Below, piece after piece: positions 16,781-33,300 of a stretch of 64,000 bases of DNA; position 1 is the first letter of the stretch, and every line of letters starts with the position of its first letter. The translations under genes were made by a program, and so were the position numbers. The DNA comes from Agelaius tricolor. Lineage: Eukaryota; Chordata; Aves; Passeriformes; Icteridae. A model generated the notes under the pieces. That model did not search any database. It was not told the origin of the DNA and worked only from the letters and a program-made list of their open reading frames with translations. The stretch covers positions 1,718,166 to 1,782,165 of the forward strand of contig JALJCS010000055.1 of the NCBI GenBank assembly GCA_023055355.1. The letters are read 5' to 3'.

Positions 16781-17440
16781 GGACCGCACCTGTGCCCTTG
16801 TGGCTCGGGCCAGAGCCAGGTGTGGGACTTGGATGCCACCCTGGCCACGCACCAGGACAGGGGACACATGGAGGGGGGGGTGACGTGGCCTTGGGGGTGC
16901 CCCCCCAGCCTACCGGGTGGCCTCGCTGCGGCAGCTGCCCCGTGCCGTGACCTCCGCGCCGGTGTCACCGGGATAATGACAGGGTCGCGCCGGGGGGGCG
17001 GGGGAGGAGCCGGTTTTAAATAACGCGCAAATTGGACACGATATTTGTGTGCGGTTTCCTGGGGCCGCGGGGATCCTCCCCCCTCGCTCCCCGCCCCTCC
17101 CCGCAGCGTGACTAAGAGGTGGCGGCTGTTTGGGGGGGACAGTGACTCACTGGGGGTCCCCCCCCTCCGGCCGTGACGTGGGGCTGGTGGCCCAGGGCCA
17201 GCCCTGCTGCGCTCACCCACTCATTATGGGGGATACGGGGGGAGCTGGCACGTCCTGCCCGTGTTGTGACGCACTGTGGTGGCCGCCGGGACACCCGGGA
17301 CCTCCGGCTGACCCCGGCACCGTAACGGGGGGGTCGGGACACCGGGAATGTCGCGGGGGAGTGCCCGGACACCTGTGTGTCCTTGCTGGGGACGCCCCCT
17401 CCCCAACCTCACACAAACAGGGACGGAGGCAGCGCAGGGG
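16781..17440. other. Non-repetitive sequence between satellite and DDN 3' end
   Basis: Contains an AT-rich segment at 17018-17055 (TTTTAAATAACGCGCAAATT) and a GTGACTAAGAGGTGGC at about 17107. No coding gene was seen. Confidence 0.5.
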
Positions 17441-17451
17441 ATCCCGGAGCT

Positions 17452-17565
17452 TTTATTGGGGTCGGCCCATGGGAACTCCAGCCCCGAGCTCCACCCCCCG
17501 CCCCTGAGAACCACACCCAGTCAAGCCCCGCCCCACAAGCGCCACACCCCGTCAAGCCCCGCCTC
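17452..17565 (-). other. DDN: DDN short 3' UTR with poly(A) signal
   Basis: TTTATT at 17452-17457 reads AATAAA on the minus strand, about 110 bp past the DDN stop at 17566. Confidence 0.65.
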
Positions 17566-18880
17566 TCAGGCCGGGGTGGGGCTGGCGGGGCCCGGGGGGG
17601 CTCCGGCGCTCTCCAGGCTGCTGCTGCTGCTGCTGTAGGCGCGGGGGTCTCGGCAGAGCCGCTGCCGGGAGCCCCCCACGCTGCTCTCGGCATCCGAGTC
17701 CGAGTCGGGCGCCGTGTGCCGGCGGATGCGGGACACGGCTTCCCGCAATGCCTGCGCGTACAGCACCGGCCGCCGCGGCGGGGGCCGCCCCCGGGCACCC
17801 CTGCAGCCCCCCGGGCTCTGCCACGGGCTGCGGGGGCTGCCGGAGGGCTCCCGGGGGGGCGAGGGCGCTGCACAAGGGCTGCCAAGCGCGGCGGGCACGG
17901 AAGGGCTGCGAGGAGGGGTGCCAGCCGCCAGGGGTGACGGTGCCCGGGCATAGCGGACCTGCTGGCGCTGCGGGGGCGGCACGTACTGAGCCCGGACCAC
18001 CACACGGGTGGCATCGATGAGGACGTGTCCGCCCGTTCCCCGCTGCCCCCTCCCGCGCCCCGGTGCCGCCCCCCGCTCCCGGCCGGCTGCTGCCCGTGGC
18101 AGCGTCTGGCAGTGCCGGGGGCTGCCAGGCCCGCCTGGGGACGGCAGCGTCGCACGGGGCCACCGGTGCTTGGCCTCGGTGGCCGCCCGGGGCAGCGTGT
18201 GGCTCCAGGCGGCCGGCACAGCCCCCCGGGCCCGAGGAGCCGGCGGGGGGCTGCGGGGTCCCCTCGGCGGGCGGAGCTGGAGGGTGCGGTGGGGACCGTC
18301 ATAGGCGGGGGGTGCGATGTAAGGGGGGGGTCCCCCACGGCGGGCGTGGGCCGCCTGCACCCGCTGCATGTGCACCTCGTAGGTGGGGGGGCCCGGCTTG
18401 TCCCCCGACACCGGGGGCCGAGGTGTGGGCACAGGGTGACCCCCCCAGGGTCCGCTGCTGCCCCCCGGCCCCTCAAGCTGTGGTGGAGGGCAGGGGGTGG
18501 GGGGTACCCGGGGCCGGGTGGTGAAGTCCTGCAGGCGACAAGGGGGGTTGGAGGGCACTGGGGGCCAGGGGGGGGCCAGCTCGGCCACAAAGCGTTTCTC
18601 CAGGTACCTGCAAGACAGAGAGGGGAGTGAGGGGAGCAGGGCAGGGGAGCAGGGGAGGGGAGCAGGACGGACCCCCCCCTCCCCACCTTGCGGTCCCCAC
18701 TCACGCGTACTCCCCGGCGATGCGGCGGTAGGTCCAGGGCGGCTCGGGCCAGCAGCCCGCGGCCATGCCGGCACCAGCCGGGCTGCAACACGCCACCGTG
18801 TCGATCTCCACCAGCACCAGCTTGGTCCGCTCGCAGATCCGCAGGCGCCCCGCACCACCCCGCTCCGGACCCCCCAGCAT
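17566..18880 (-). CDS. DDN: Dendrin, two coding exons
   Basis: Proline-rich cytoplasmic scaffold of postsynaptic sites and podocyte slit diaphragms. Exons 18705-18880 and 17566-18607, joined GC/G-TAC, give 1,218 bp and 405 aa. Family blocks seen in order: RTKLVLVEIDTVAC near the N-terminus; the PPxY-type pair GPPTYE and PPPYIAPPAYDGPHRTL; SHTLPRAA; VLIDATRVVVRAQYVP; and EAVSRIRRHTAPDSDSD with an acidic/serine-rich end. Mammalian dendrin is about 710 aa, so this copy lacks much of the low-complexity middle and the mammalian C-terminal tail. The start at 18880 was chosen because MLGGPER matches the mammalian MLDGP opening. It lies between WNT1 and PRKAG1 as in mammals. Identity is secure; the short length could be lineage-typical. 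Confidence 0.9.
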
Positions 18881-19775
18881 GGCCCCGGCCGACAGGGGGG
18901 TCCCCACGATGGCGGGGGGGGGCTCAGCGGAGCCTCGGAGGAGCCACCGGCCCGCCCACACGCACCCACCTGCCGCACGTGTGCCCCCGGTGCCCCCGTG
19001 TCCCGCCCGGTGCCACCTCGGGCCACGCTGACCCCCGGGGGACCGGCGCAGCGCGGGGACCCCACCGGCCGTCCCAGGGGTGTCGTGTGTCGCGTGTGTG
19101 TGTTTGTGTGTCCCCCCCCAGCACCCTCCCGCCCCGCGGGATCCCTTCCCCCCCTGCGACAAGCAGGCGATGGCGGGTTTGGCACCGAGCGCTGCAGCCC
19201 ACGCGGGCTCCGAGCGGAGCTTAGCAACCCTCCGGCGGCGGCATGGCAACCGGCACGGCCCCCCTCCCGAGTCCCCCGTGCCCCCCGGTACCTGCCCGGC
19301 GCTCACCTCGCTCCGCAGCCTCTGCCGGAGCCCGGCACTGGCACGGACACGGTCCCCGGGCCGGCCGTCCCCTCCCCGCCAGGAATGTGCCTCGCTCAGC
19401 ACGGCCGGGCCTCGCACCTCCCCTGCGGACACCGGCTGCAAACTCCGGTGTCCCGGCTGCCCGCGACCCCCGGCAGCCCCCCCGGGCACCCCAACATCCA
19501 GCTGCTCCCCCTCAACCTCCCCCAGCCCCTGCCCGACTCCCCCCCCTGCTCACCGTGGTGCCCACCACAGGGTCCCCATGTCCTGCCAGGTCCCCATCTC
19601 TGTCCCATCCCCAATCCTGGCCTTTTAGAAAAGCCACAGGCGTAACAAACAGGGATTTAGGGTCTGGGCGAGCTCAGCAGATTCCCCTTTCCCACATCCC
19701 CTCCCCACACACTCCCCGTGATGCCCTGGCCGATGCCCCCCGTGCCCTGCACGGAGCCAGGGGTGGTGCCAGGTC
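18881..19775. other. DDN-PRKAG1 interval
   Basis: GC-rich with a GTGT run near 19090-19110. Probably DDN 5' flank and promoter followed by spacer. No family-like frame was recognised. Confidence 0.5.
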
Positions 19776-19779
19776 TGTG

Positions 19780-20230
19780 TTTATTCGTGGTTTCTCCTCA
19801 CACACGAAGCGGTGGCGGGTGTGGGGGACCCTGGGGGGAGACCCCCGGGGGGCGTGGGGGGGTCCCTGGGCCGGGTGGGCTTCACCAAACCCAGGGAGAG
19901 GGCGCAGGGTGACAGGGACGAGAGGCCACACAGGAACAGCCCTGGCATGGCTAAGGGTGACCCCCAGGGGGACCAAGGGCTGCCCCCATCACCCCACACG
20001 GCTTTGGGGTGCAGGGCAGGGCATGGGGGGGGGGCTGTGGGCTCCCCCCACCCAGGGAAAGGCAGCAGGGGCTGCCCCAGGGCTGGGGGTTATTGCTGGA
20101 TGCTGCTGGTGAGTGGGGGCATCCCCCGGGTGTCCCCACCAGCCCGGGGTGGGGGGGGGCACAGTGATACAGGAGAAGAGAATGGGGGGGTTGGGAGGGC
20201 TGAACCCCCCCCTCCCACCCCAAAACTGCC
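19780..20230 (-). other. PRKAG1: PRKAG1 3' UTR with poly(A) signal
   Basis: TTTATT at 19780-19785 reads AATAAA on the minus strand, 446 bp past the stop. Confidence 0.65.
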
Positions 20231-24362
<4,132 letters not shown>

Positions 24363-24364
24363 GG

Positions 24365-25035
24365 GTCCCGCTCGGTCCCGAGGCGCCGCTGCCCCGCTTC
24401 CGCCCGGCTCCGGCCCCGCGCTCGCCCGGTCCCCGGTCCCGCTTCCGTTCGGTCCCCGGTCCCGCTTCCTCGTGGCTTCCGGCTCCGCTTCCCCCCGGTT
24501 CCCGTCACGGTTCGTGCCCCGCTTCCGCCCGGTTCGTGCCCCGCTTCCGCCCGGTCCCCGTCCCGCTTCCGCCCGTTCTCGGTCCCGCTTCCGCCCGGTC
24601 CCCGTCCCGCTTCCGCCCGGTCCCTGTCCCGCTTCCGCCCGGTTCCCGTCACGGTTCGTGCCCGCTTCCGTCCGGTTCCCGGAACCACTCCGGCCCCGTT
24701 CTCGGTCCCGGTTCCTGCCCTGCTTCCGCCCGGTCACTCCCGCCCCATTCCCGGTCCCGTTCGGTTCCCGGTCTCAGTTCCGCTCGGCTCCCGGTCCCGG
24801 TTGCTGCCCTGCTCCCACCTGGTTCTCGGAACCACTCACGCCCCGTTCCCGGTCCCGGTTCCACTCGGTTCCCGGTTCCGCCCGGTTCTCGGAACCACTC
24901 CCGCTGCCGGTCCCGGTTCCTGCCCTGCTTCTGCCTGGCTCCCGGAGCCAGTCCGGCCCCATCCCCGGTCCCGGTTCCACTCGGTTCCTGGTACCACTCC
25001 TGCCCCGGTCCCGGTCCCGGCCACCGGGAGCCCTT
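24365..25035. repeat. PRKAG1 upstream CG-rich repeat with ETS-like cores
   Basis: Immediately upstream of the PRKAG1 start. Degenerate units of GGTCCCGCTTCCGCCCGGTT repeat about twenty times. The CTTCCG core reads CGGAAG on the minus strand, an ETS-family core. It may be part of the promoter or only a GC-rich minisatellite. Confidence 0.75.
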
Positions 25036-25440
25036 CCCCTCCCGCCATGTCAACTATCCCCGGGGACACACCGGGGATGGCCCGGGGGGGACACACGGAC
25101 ATGGGGTCCCGGGACAGGACGGGGGTGGGACAGACGGACATGGGGGCCCGGGACACACGGACATGGGGTCCCAGGACAGGAGGGGTTGAGGACACACGGA
25201 CATGGAGTCCTTGGGACAGGAGAGGGGTGGGACACACACGAGGGTCCCCAGGGGTGGGGACAGCTCTGGGTGACCCAGGGCAGGATCGCTGATTTTGGGG
25301 ACAGACACCTTGGCTGGGGGGACACAGCAAGGACCGAGCAGGACCGAGCTGTCCTCGATTGACCCCGTTGTCACCACTGTCCCCTCCCAGACCACCCCCC
25401 CAGCACCCCCCGGATGGATCAGGCGGCCTCGGCTTCTCAC
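25036..25440. other. PRKAG1-KMT2D spacer
   Basis: Contains a short array of GGGACACACGGACATGGGG units at about 25085-25240. The rest is non-repetitive and non-coding. Confidence 0.6.
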
Positions 25441-25444
25441 GCGC

Positions 25445-27357
25445 TTTATTTAAAATAACATCCAGTGGTTCCGGTATTGGTAAAAACGGGATTTCTACAC
25501 GCCCCGGCCTATGTACAGCTCTGAAAGTTAAATTTCTCGTATATTTTCTGTTAAAACTTTCTCATCCCCCCCCACTCGCGCTTTTCCTCTGTTTGTTTTT
25601 TTTTTTTTTTTTTTTTTTACTTTTTTAAAATTTTCTTTTTTTTAAAGATTTTTACCTTAAACTTTTTTTTTTTTTCGTTTCGGATTTTTTTAAGGGTTTT
25701 TTTTTTTTTGTGGTTTTTTTTTTGTTTTTTTTTTTTTTGCAGCTTTGACGAGTTTGCGGAAGCAGCTTTTCAAGATCGGGCCCCGGCCCCCTCACTGCAC
25801 CGGGGCGGGGGAGAGGCGGGGGGCACCACCCCCATCAGACCCGACCCCCCCTCCTCATTGCCAGGAGGAGCAGGAGGGTCCCTCCCTCCCTCCCTCCCTT
25901 CCTTCCCCGCGCCGTGTTTGTGCGTTAAGAGATCCCGGCGCCCCCCGGGAGTGGGGAGGGGGCGGGCAGGGACCCCCGGGGTGGGGTGGGGTGGGGTGGG
26001 GGGGTCGGGGGTGTTAATGCCCACTCGCTGCTTCGCTCTCCGAGGCCGCCCCTGCCTGGCAGGAGGTTCCAGAGAGAGACCCCCCTCCCATCCCCACCCT
26101 CACACCTCGGAGATTGGGTTTAAAAAAACCCCCCCCACGCCGTTTTTTTTTTTTTCTTTTTTTTTCTTTTTGCCCCTGCACCCCAAATCTCAGCCCAGCA
26201 GAGCACAAAGAGCCCCCCCCCCAGCCCCGTCTAGTATATACAATATAAGGTATAAATAGATAAATAACCTTCCCCCCCCCAGTGCAGCCCCAGCTGGGAG
26301 GGCCAAGGGTGAGCGGTGGGGGGGGGCTCCATCCAGCCCCTCCAGCCACGTGTGGGGAAGGAGGGGTCCCCACCAGCCCCTCCAGCCCCCCACCAGAGCT
26401 GGGGGAGTGGGTCTGACCCCCCCCTCGCCCTCTCCCCATCCCCACCTCACACCTTGGCACGTCACACGGCTGGGACCTCCTGAGAGGGGTGGGGGACAAG
26501 GAGGGGGTGTCCCTGTGTCCCCCCTCCAAGGTGTCCTGGAGGAGGGGGACACGGGGAAGCCACATCCTCTGAGGGAGAGGGAAAGACCCCCCCACTTTGG
26601 GAGGCAGGTTGGGATGGAGGAGGGGGGCTCACATTTAAAAACAACAACAAATAAAAAGAAACAAATCTAACACTTAAAATGAGGTAGGTTTGGGTGCAGA
26701 AGCTCCTTGTGTCTGTCGGGGTCTTGGCTGCATCCCGCCGCCGCTCCGGGGTTCTCGTCCACACGCACAAACAAAACAAAACAAAACAAAACAAAAAAAA
26801 AAAAGAAATCAAAAAGGAACCGAGAGCGAGCTCTGGCCGCCACCACGCTGGGCGGGGCAGAGCCCGGATTGTCGAGCTCAAGGAGTCTGTGTTACCTTGG
26901 TAATTAGCGAGCAAATATTATTAGTTTCTAAAAAAAAAAAAAACAAAAAACAAAAAAAAGGACCAAAAAAAAAACCAACCAAAAAATAAAATAAAATAAA
27001 ATAAAATAATCGTTATATCCAGACCGGCTCCGCACAATCGCTCCAGCCACGCTGGGCCTGGCGCTGCTCCCCCCGCCGTGGCTCTCCCACGAGGGAGGCA
27101 GGCAGGGGGTGGTGAAGGGGGCGTTTCTGAGCCCCCCCCCACTCCTTTTTTTTTCTCCTCGCAGGACGAAGCAAAGAAAACCCTGAGTTGCCAGTTCATC
27201 TGTCTGTCCGTCCGTCCCGCTCGGGCAGGGCCGGCAGCGCTGCAGCCGCTGCTCTCCCTCCGTGCCCGGCCGCCCCTGGCACCTCCTGCAGCCCTGGGGG
27301 CGCTCGGCGAGGTCTCTGAGGCGGGGGTGGCAGCCCCCAGCCCCCTTTTTTTCCCAG
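25445..27357 (-). other. KMT2D: KMT2D 3' UTR with poly(A) signal
   Basis: TTTATT at 25445-25450 reads AATAAA on the minus strand, 1.9 kb past the stop. The UTR contains long homopolymer runs: T-rich at 25590-25740 and 26140-26170 (A-rich in mRNA), and A-rich at 26770-26805 and 26930-27008 (U-rich in mRNA). The A-rich mRNA runs could trap oligo-dT priming. No frame of interest. Confidence 0.7.
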
Positions 27358-30300
27358 TTAGTTCATCCACTTCCTGCAATTCCAAGCTCCACAGTGGCAG
27401 GGGATCTTGTGCTGATCGTCCTCGAAGTCGAACTGGTAGTCGTAGGTGAGCTGGGAGGGAGTGGGGGAGTCACTCAAAGCACAGAGCTCAGCCCTGCCAC
27501 CTCCAGCCCCCCCTCCCTGGGTCCCCTGTCGCACCCATCTTTTATGAAAAATCCTTTTCTATTAAGATTTTTCCTCCTGAGAAGCTGAGAAGCCTCAGGA
27601 ACAAAATGTAAACATTGATTATCTGCTGCTGTGGAATGCAACACGTGCATCTGTGACTGGCACATGTTGGATGTTTGTGATTAATGGCCAATCACAGCCT
27701 AGCTGGCTCGGACAGAGAGCCTGAGCCACAAACCTTTGTTATCATTCTTTGCTATTCTATTCTTAGCCAGCCTTCTGATGAGAACCTTTTTTTCTATTTT
27801 TATAATGTAATATAAGAATGTAATGTAATGTAATATATATGATAAAATAATAAATGTAATATAGATGATATAATGTAATATATATGATATGTAATATATA
27901 TGATAAAATGTAAATATATGATAATGTAATATATATGATAAAATGCAATATGTAATATACATGCAATATATATGATAAATGTAATGTAATATGTAATAAT
28001 GTAATATATATGATAAAATAATAATGTAATGTAATATATATGATAATGCCCACTCGTATGTAATATATGTGATATATGTAATGTAATATATGTAATATGT
28101 AATGTAATGTAATATATAATATAATGTAATATATATGATGTAACGTAATATATAATGTAATGTAATATATATGATAAAATGCAGTATGTAATATACATGC
28201 AATATATATGATAAATGTAATGTAATATGTAATAATGTAATATATATGATAAAATAATAATGTAATGTAATATATATGATAATGCCCACTCGTATGTAAT
28301 ATATATGATATATGTAATGTAATATATGTAATATGTAATATAATGTAATGTAATATATAATATAATGTAATATATATGATGTAACGTAATATAAAATGTA
28401 ATGCAATATATATGATAAAATAATAAATGTAATGTAATATAGATGATATAATGTAATATACATGATATGTAATATATGTGATAAACGTAATATATATGAT
28501 AATGTAATATATATGATAAAATGCAATATGTAATATACATGCAATAGATATGATAAATGTAATGTAATATGTAATAATGTAATATATATGATGTAACGTA
28601 ATATACAATGTAATGTAATATATATGATGTAACGTAATATACAATGTAATGTAATATATACGATAAAATAATAAATCAAGCCTTCTGAAACACGGAGTCA
28701 GATCCTCATCTCTTCCCTCATCCAAGAACCCCTGTGAACACGGTCACAGTCCCCCAGGACCCCCTGAGCACCCCCTCAGTCCCTCACTGACCTCCTCCCC
28801 CTTGGGGATGCGCCGGCTGGAGATGATGATGATCTTGTCCTCCTTGTCGAAGGTCACGACTTCGGCCACGCAGTTCGGGGCACACGAGTGGTTGATGTAC
28901 CTGGGGGACGAGCAGGGGTCAGCACCAACCCAGGGGCAGGACAGACGGACGCCGTGGCTCCCTCTGGGGGTGTGCCACCCCCCCAAAGCCCCCGCTGTGC
29001 TCACCTGGCCGGGCCCCCCGTCAGCGTGGCGTCAATGACGTGCTCGTTGTTGATGCGGAACATGTAAATGCCGCGGTTCTGCCGTGGAGAGAAGAGGGGG
29101 TTCAGGGGTGCACTGAGGTCCCCACATCCCACCTGAGTTGACATCCACCACCCCAGGTCCTACTGGAGACCCTCAAATCCCATATGAGTCCCTCCACATC
29201 CCACCTGAGTCACTCCATGTCCTACCAGAGCTCCCAAAATCCCATCTGAGACCCTACCAGATCCCTTGATATCCCTCTCAAGTCTCTCCACGTCCTGAGT
29301 CCCCACGTGTCCTGCCAGAACCTTCAACATCCCACCCAAATTCACTCTCATCTCCCCTGAGCCCCCAAAATCCCATCTGACTTCTCCCATGTCCTTCTCC
29401 ATGCTGCATCAGAGCCTACAATGTCCCATAAAGTCCACTCTCATCCCACCTGAGCCCCCATCCCACCTGACTCCTCCTATGTCCTTCTCAGAGTCCCTCC
29501 ATGTTCCACCAGAGCCTTCAACATCCCCCAAGTCCAGTCACATCCCACCTGAGCCCCGAACATCCCTGATTCTTCCCATGTCCTTCTCAGAGTCCCTCCA
29601 TGTTCCAACTGAGCCCCCAACATCCCATCTGACTCCTTCCATTTCCTTCTCAAAGTCCTTCCATGTTCCCACCAGAGCCTACAACATCCCACCCAAGTCC
29701 ACTCTCATCCCACCCGAACCCCTGGCATCCCATCTGACTCCTCTCATGTTCCAGAGCCCACAACGTCTCACCCAAGTCCACTCACATCCCACCTGAGCCC
29801 CCAGCATCCCATCTGACTCCTCCTATGTCCTTCTCCATGTTCCACCAGAGCCCACAATGTCCCACCCAAGTCCTCTCACATCCCATCTGACTCCTCCCAT
29901 GTCCTTCTCAGGGTCACTCCATGTTCCACCAGAGCCCAAAACATTCCCCTCAAGTCCTGAGCCCCCAGCATCCCCTCTAACTCCTCCCATGTTCTTCTCC
30001 ATGCTCCACCCAAGCCCCCAACATCCCATCTGACTCCCCCATGTCCTTCTCAGTCCCTCCATGCTCCACCAACGTCCCACCCAAGTCCCTCCACATCTCG
30101 CCTGAGCCCCCACACAAGCCCCCAGCACCCCAGCAGAGCCCCACCTGCTCCTCATAGATCTTCTCCCGCCTGTTGGCCACCTCGTTGCGGATGATGGTGC
30201 CGATGTACTCGATGACCATCGTGTGCTTCTCGATGTCCTTGGCCGCGTAGAGCCCCAGCCCCTGGATGCGGGACCGCGCCAGGTACACGTTGTTTTTCCA

Positions 30301-33300
30301 CTCCGTCTTCAGGCGCCGGTACTGGGAGGACTTGGAGTGCACAAACTGTTTGCTGTAGGGCGTGTTGGTCTCACCCGTGAACGTGCTCTGGTAGGCCTTG
30401 GACATGCTTGTGCTGTTCAGGGTGTGGGGCCTTTCAGGGGAGGGGGATAAGAAGGGTTAGAGATGAGAGATCCTCAGGGATCTCAGCTCCCCTGGTGGAT
30501 CCCAGCTCTCCTGGTGGATCCCAGCCTCGCTTACCGCTTGTAGTGGGTGAGGATCTTGGGCTCAGAGCGGGCACAGCCGGTGGGATTGATCATCAAGGGC
30601 AGCTCCATCAGAGGATGGCGCCCATAGCGGAACAGATAATTCTGGCAGCTCTCCACGCCCGGCAGCTGCAGAGGGGGACATGGAGAAGGGGTCAAGAGGC
30701 AGCAGCAGAAGAGCCACTGGGCCTTTCCCCAGCAGGGTGGACCTCCAGTGTGGAGGAGAGAGCTCCATGCCCACCCCGGGACCTACCGACTCAGCGATGC
30801 GCAGCACCGCGTGCACCGTGAGGCCGAAGAGCTCCTCACCCTTCAGATACTCGGGGAAGAGTCGCAGCATGTCGGCCTCCTTCCTCATCATCGCCACTGG
30901 CTCGATGATCCTGTTCCAGACAGCTGCCAAGGGAAGGGAGAACCACAGAATGAATGAGGCTGGAAAAGACCTCCAAGATCATCGAGTCCAAGTGACCAAT
31001 CACCATCAGAGCAGAGCACTCAGGGAAGGGAGAACCACAGAATGAATGAGGCTGGAAAAGAGCTCCAAGATCATCGAGTCCAAGTGATCAATCACCACCT
31101 CATCACCAGAGCAGAGCACTCAGGGAAGGGAGAACCACAGAATGAATGAGGTGGGAAAAGACCTCCAAGCTCATCGAGTCCAAGTGACCAACCACCACCT
31201 CGTCACCAGAGCAGAGCACTGAGTGCCACGGGTTGAATATGGGGACCTCAAGCCATTTTCCACCGCCCCCACCCTCTGGTGCGGCTCAGCCACTGGCGCA
31301 AAGGTTGGACGCTGGCATATCCCAACTCCTTACCTTGTGGCGAGGAGTCAGAGAAGACAAGGTCCTCCAGGCCCTGCTCGATGACCTGCACAACAAACTC
31401 AGGGCGCCCGTTGTTCTCGCAGATGGTGCAGCGGTAGCAGCAGCGGCGGTTGTTGGTCCGCAGGCTCCAGTAGATGCGCGTGGCCTCGTAGCCCACGGGG
31501 TAGAGCGCCGTGACGCTGTGGAAATCGGCCATCTGGTGGGGCAGCAGCTGCCCGATGGCGTGGAAGACCAAGCCGCCCACGCGGAACATGTGGAGCCGCT
31601 CCCCGCGCTGGATGATGCTGGCGATCTGCTTCACCTCGTCCCGCTCGATGTAGACGCGGCGGAAGACGGTGAAGCTGCTGAGCTCCTGCTCGCAGGGCCC
31701 CTTCAGCTTGTGCAGGGGACACAGCATGGTCTTGTCCTTGAAGAACATGCACTTGGCGCGGATGGCGCAGGCGAAGTGGTACACGCTGGGGCAGCGGATG
31801 CGGTTGCAGCTGTTGGTGGCGCCGGTTTTCTGGCACAGGGAGCACTTGGTGAGCAGCCCACGGTGCAGAGCCACCTCCACATTGATCAGGGCCCCTCCCT
31901 GAGTCTCGTACACCTCCGTGGACCACAGGGCGCAGTTCAGGTGGACCCAGAGGTCGAGGTCAAGGTTGAGCAGGCGGGCCGGCCCGTCGGTGGCCCCGTC
32001 GCCCTCCTCGTGACAGAAGCAGCACTTGCGCATGTCCTGCGGCACCTTCTCGGGGCGCAGCGTGGTTCCCAGCTTGTCGATGAACTCGGCGATCTCCTTG
32101 TCCCCGTCACGCTTGGCTCCCCCTTTCTGGATGGTGACGAGGAAGCGCAGCCGTTTCCAGCGCACCCCCTTCCACTTCTTCAGCCGCGGCCTCGCCTCGT
32201 CCCCGTCCTCCAGAGGCCGCGAGCGCGGCTTGAAACGGGGAGGGGAGTGGGCAGCCGCGGCCCCTTCCTCCTGGGGGGCTGGCGAGGGGGCCGGTGGCAG
32301 TGGTGACAACGGGGCTGGGGCTGCCTCGTGGGACGCCTCGGGGTCGGGGACCCTGGTGGGCTCGGAGGGGCTGGATGGGGAGGGGACGGAGGGGGACAGC
32401 GGGGGCGAGGGTTCCTGGGGCAGGACAGAGAGCTGCCGCACATCCAGGTTGGAGACGTTGTTGACGTAGCAGTGGTGAAGGGTCTTCTCAGGAGCAGGGC
32501 TCTCCTGTGGTGTGGGGAGAGGGGCACAGGTCAGAGTTGCAGGGATGGAGATGCCCAACCTCCCTGGACATTGCAGGGATGGAGACCTCCAACCTCCCTG
32601 AATATTGCACGGAGGGATCTTTGGCCCCACAGGGGCATCAGCATCCCACATGCCCCCGACCCTGCAAGGGCCTCCTGGACTCCTTCCTGGCAGACCCAGC
32701 AACAGCCCATGGCCACCCAGCCCTCAAGAAACTCCCTGCAATCATGAGGTGACCTATAGGGACCTACCAGAGAATCCCTGCTCACCCCCACAGCCCCATG
32801 GGTACCCCAAAACCCCCCTCCACGTCTCCCAGCCCTGTGGGGACCCCTGCACAGCACTGACCTGTCTGAGCAGCGTCAGGAGGTCCAGCTCGCCCTTGAG
32901 GCTGTACCCTGGCAGCACTGCATCAAACTGCTTCAGCCACTCCGAGCTGCTGTCCGGCACCTTCCCAGCCAGAGCCTTCTCCTTCCCTCCGAGCATTCCT
33001 GGGAGAGGGATGGACCACCTGTCATGGGAGTCCCAGCCCGGGGACATGGGGGGCCATGGGGGGACAAGGGGAACACTCACCAGCCATATCAGTGTCCACC
33101 TTCTTGGCCTCAACCACAGCTGCTCGCACAGGGCCGTCGGGGAACAGCACCTCGTAGGAGCTGGGGATCTTCATGCTCAGCAGCTCAGCCATGGCCACCA
33201 TCACCCCGTTGAGGTTCTAGGTGAGAGGAAGGCAGGATGGGTCCAGGGTGACACAGGTGTCACTGTGTTGGGTCACTGCTGAGACCCCAAAGGTCTTGGA

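Larger units (their letters stand above)
27358..30923 (-). other. KMT2D: KMT2D exons 49-54: FYRC, WIN, SET and post-SET
   Basis: Exons 30787-30923, 30535-30665, 30145-30430, 29005-29078, 28792-28900 and 27358-27450, residues about 5141-5416. FYRC spans exons 48/49 (YWSLRTNNRRCCYRC, GEELFGLTVHAVLRIAES). A WIN-type Arg motif GCARSEP precedes SET. The SET domain has GLGLYAAKDIEKHTMVIEYIG, the NHSC motif (RYINHSCAPNCVAEV) and the catalytic Tyr of ELTYDYQFDF. Post-SET cysteines are CHCGAWNCRKW. All key residues are intact. Confidence 0.95.

Noticed and set aside
27699..28725. Frames rich in Tyr, Ile, Leu and His (about 250-330 aa)
   Set aside because: Translation of the AT microsatellite in all three minus-strand frames.
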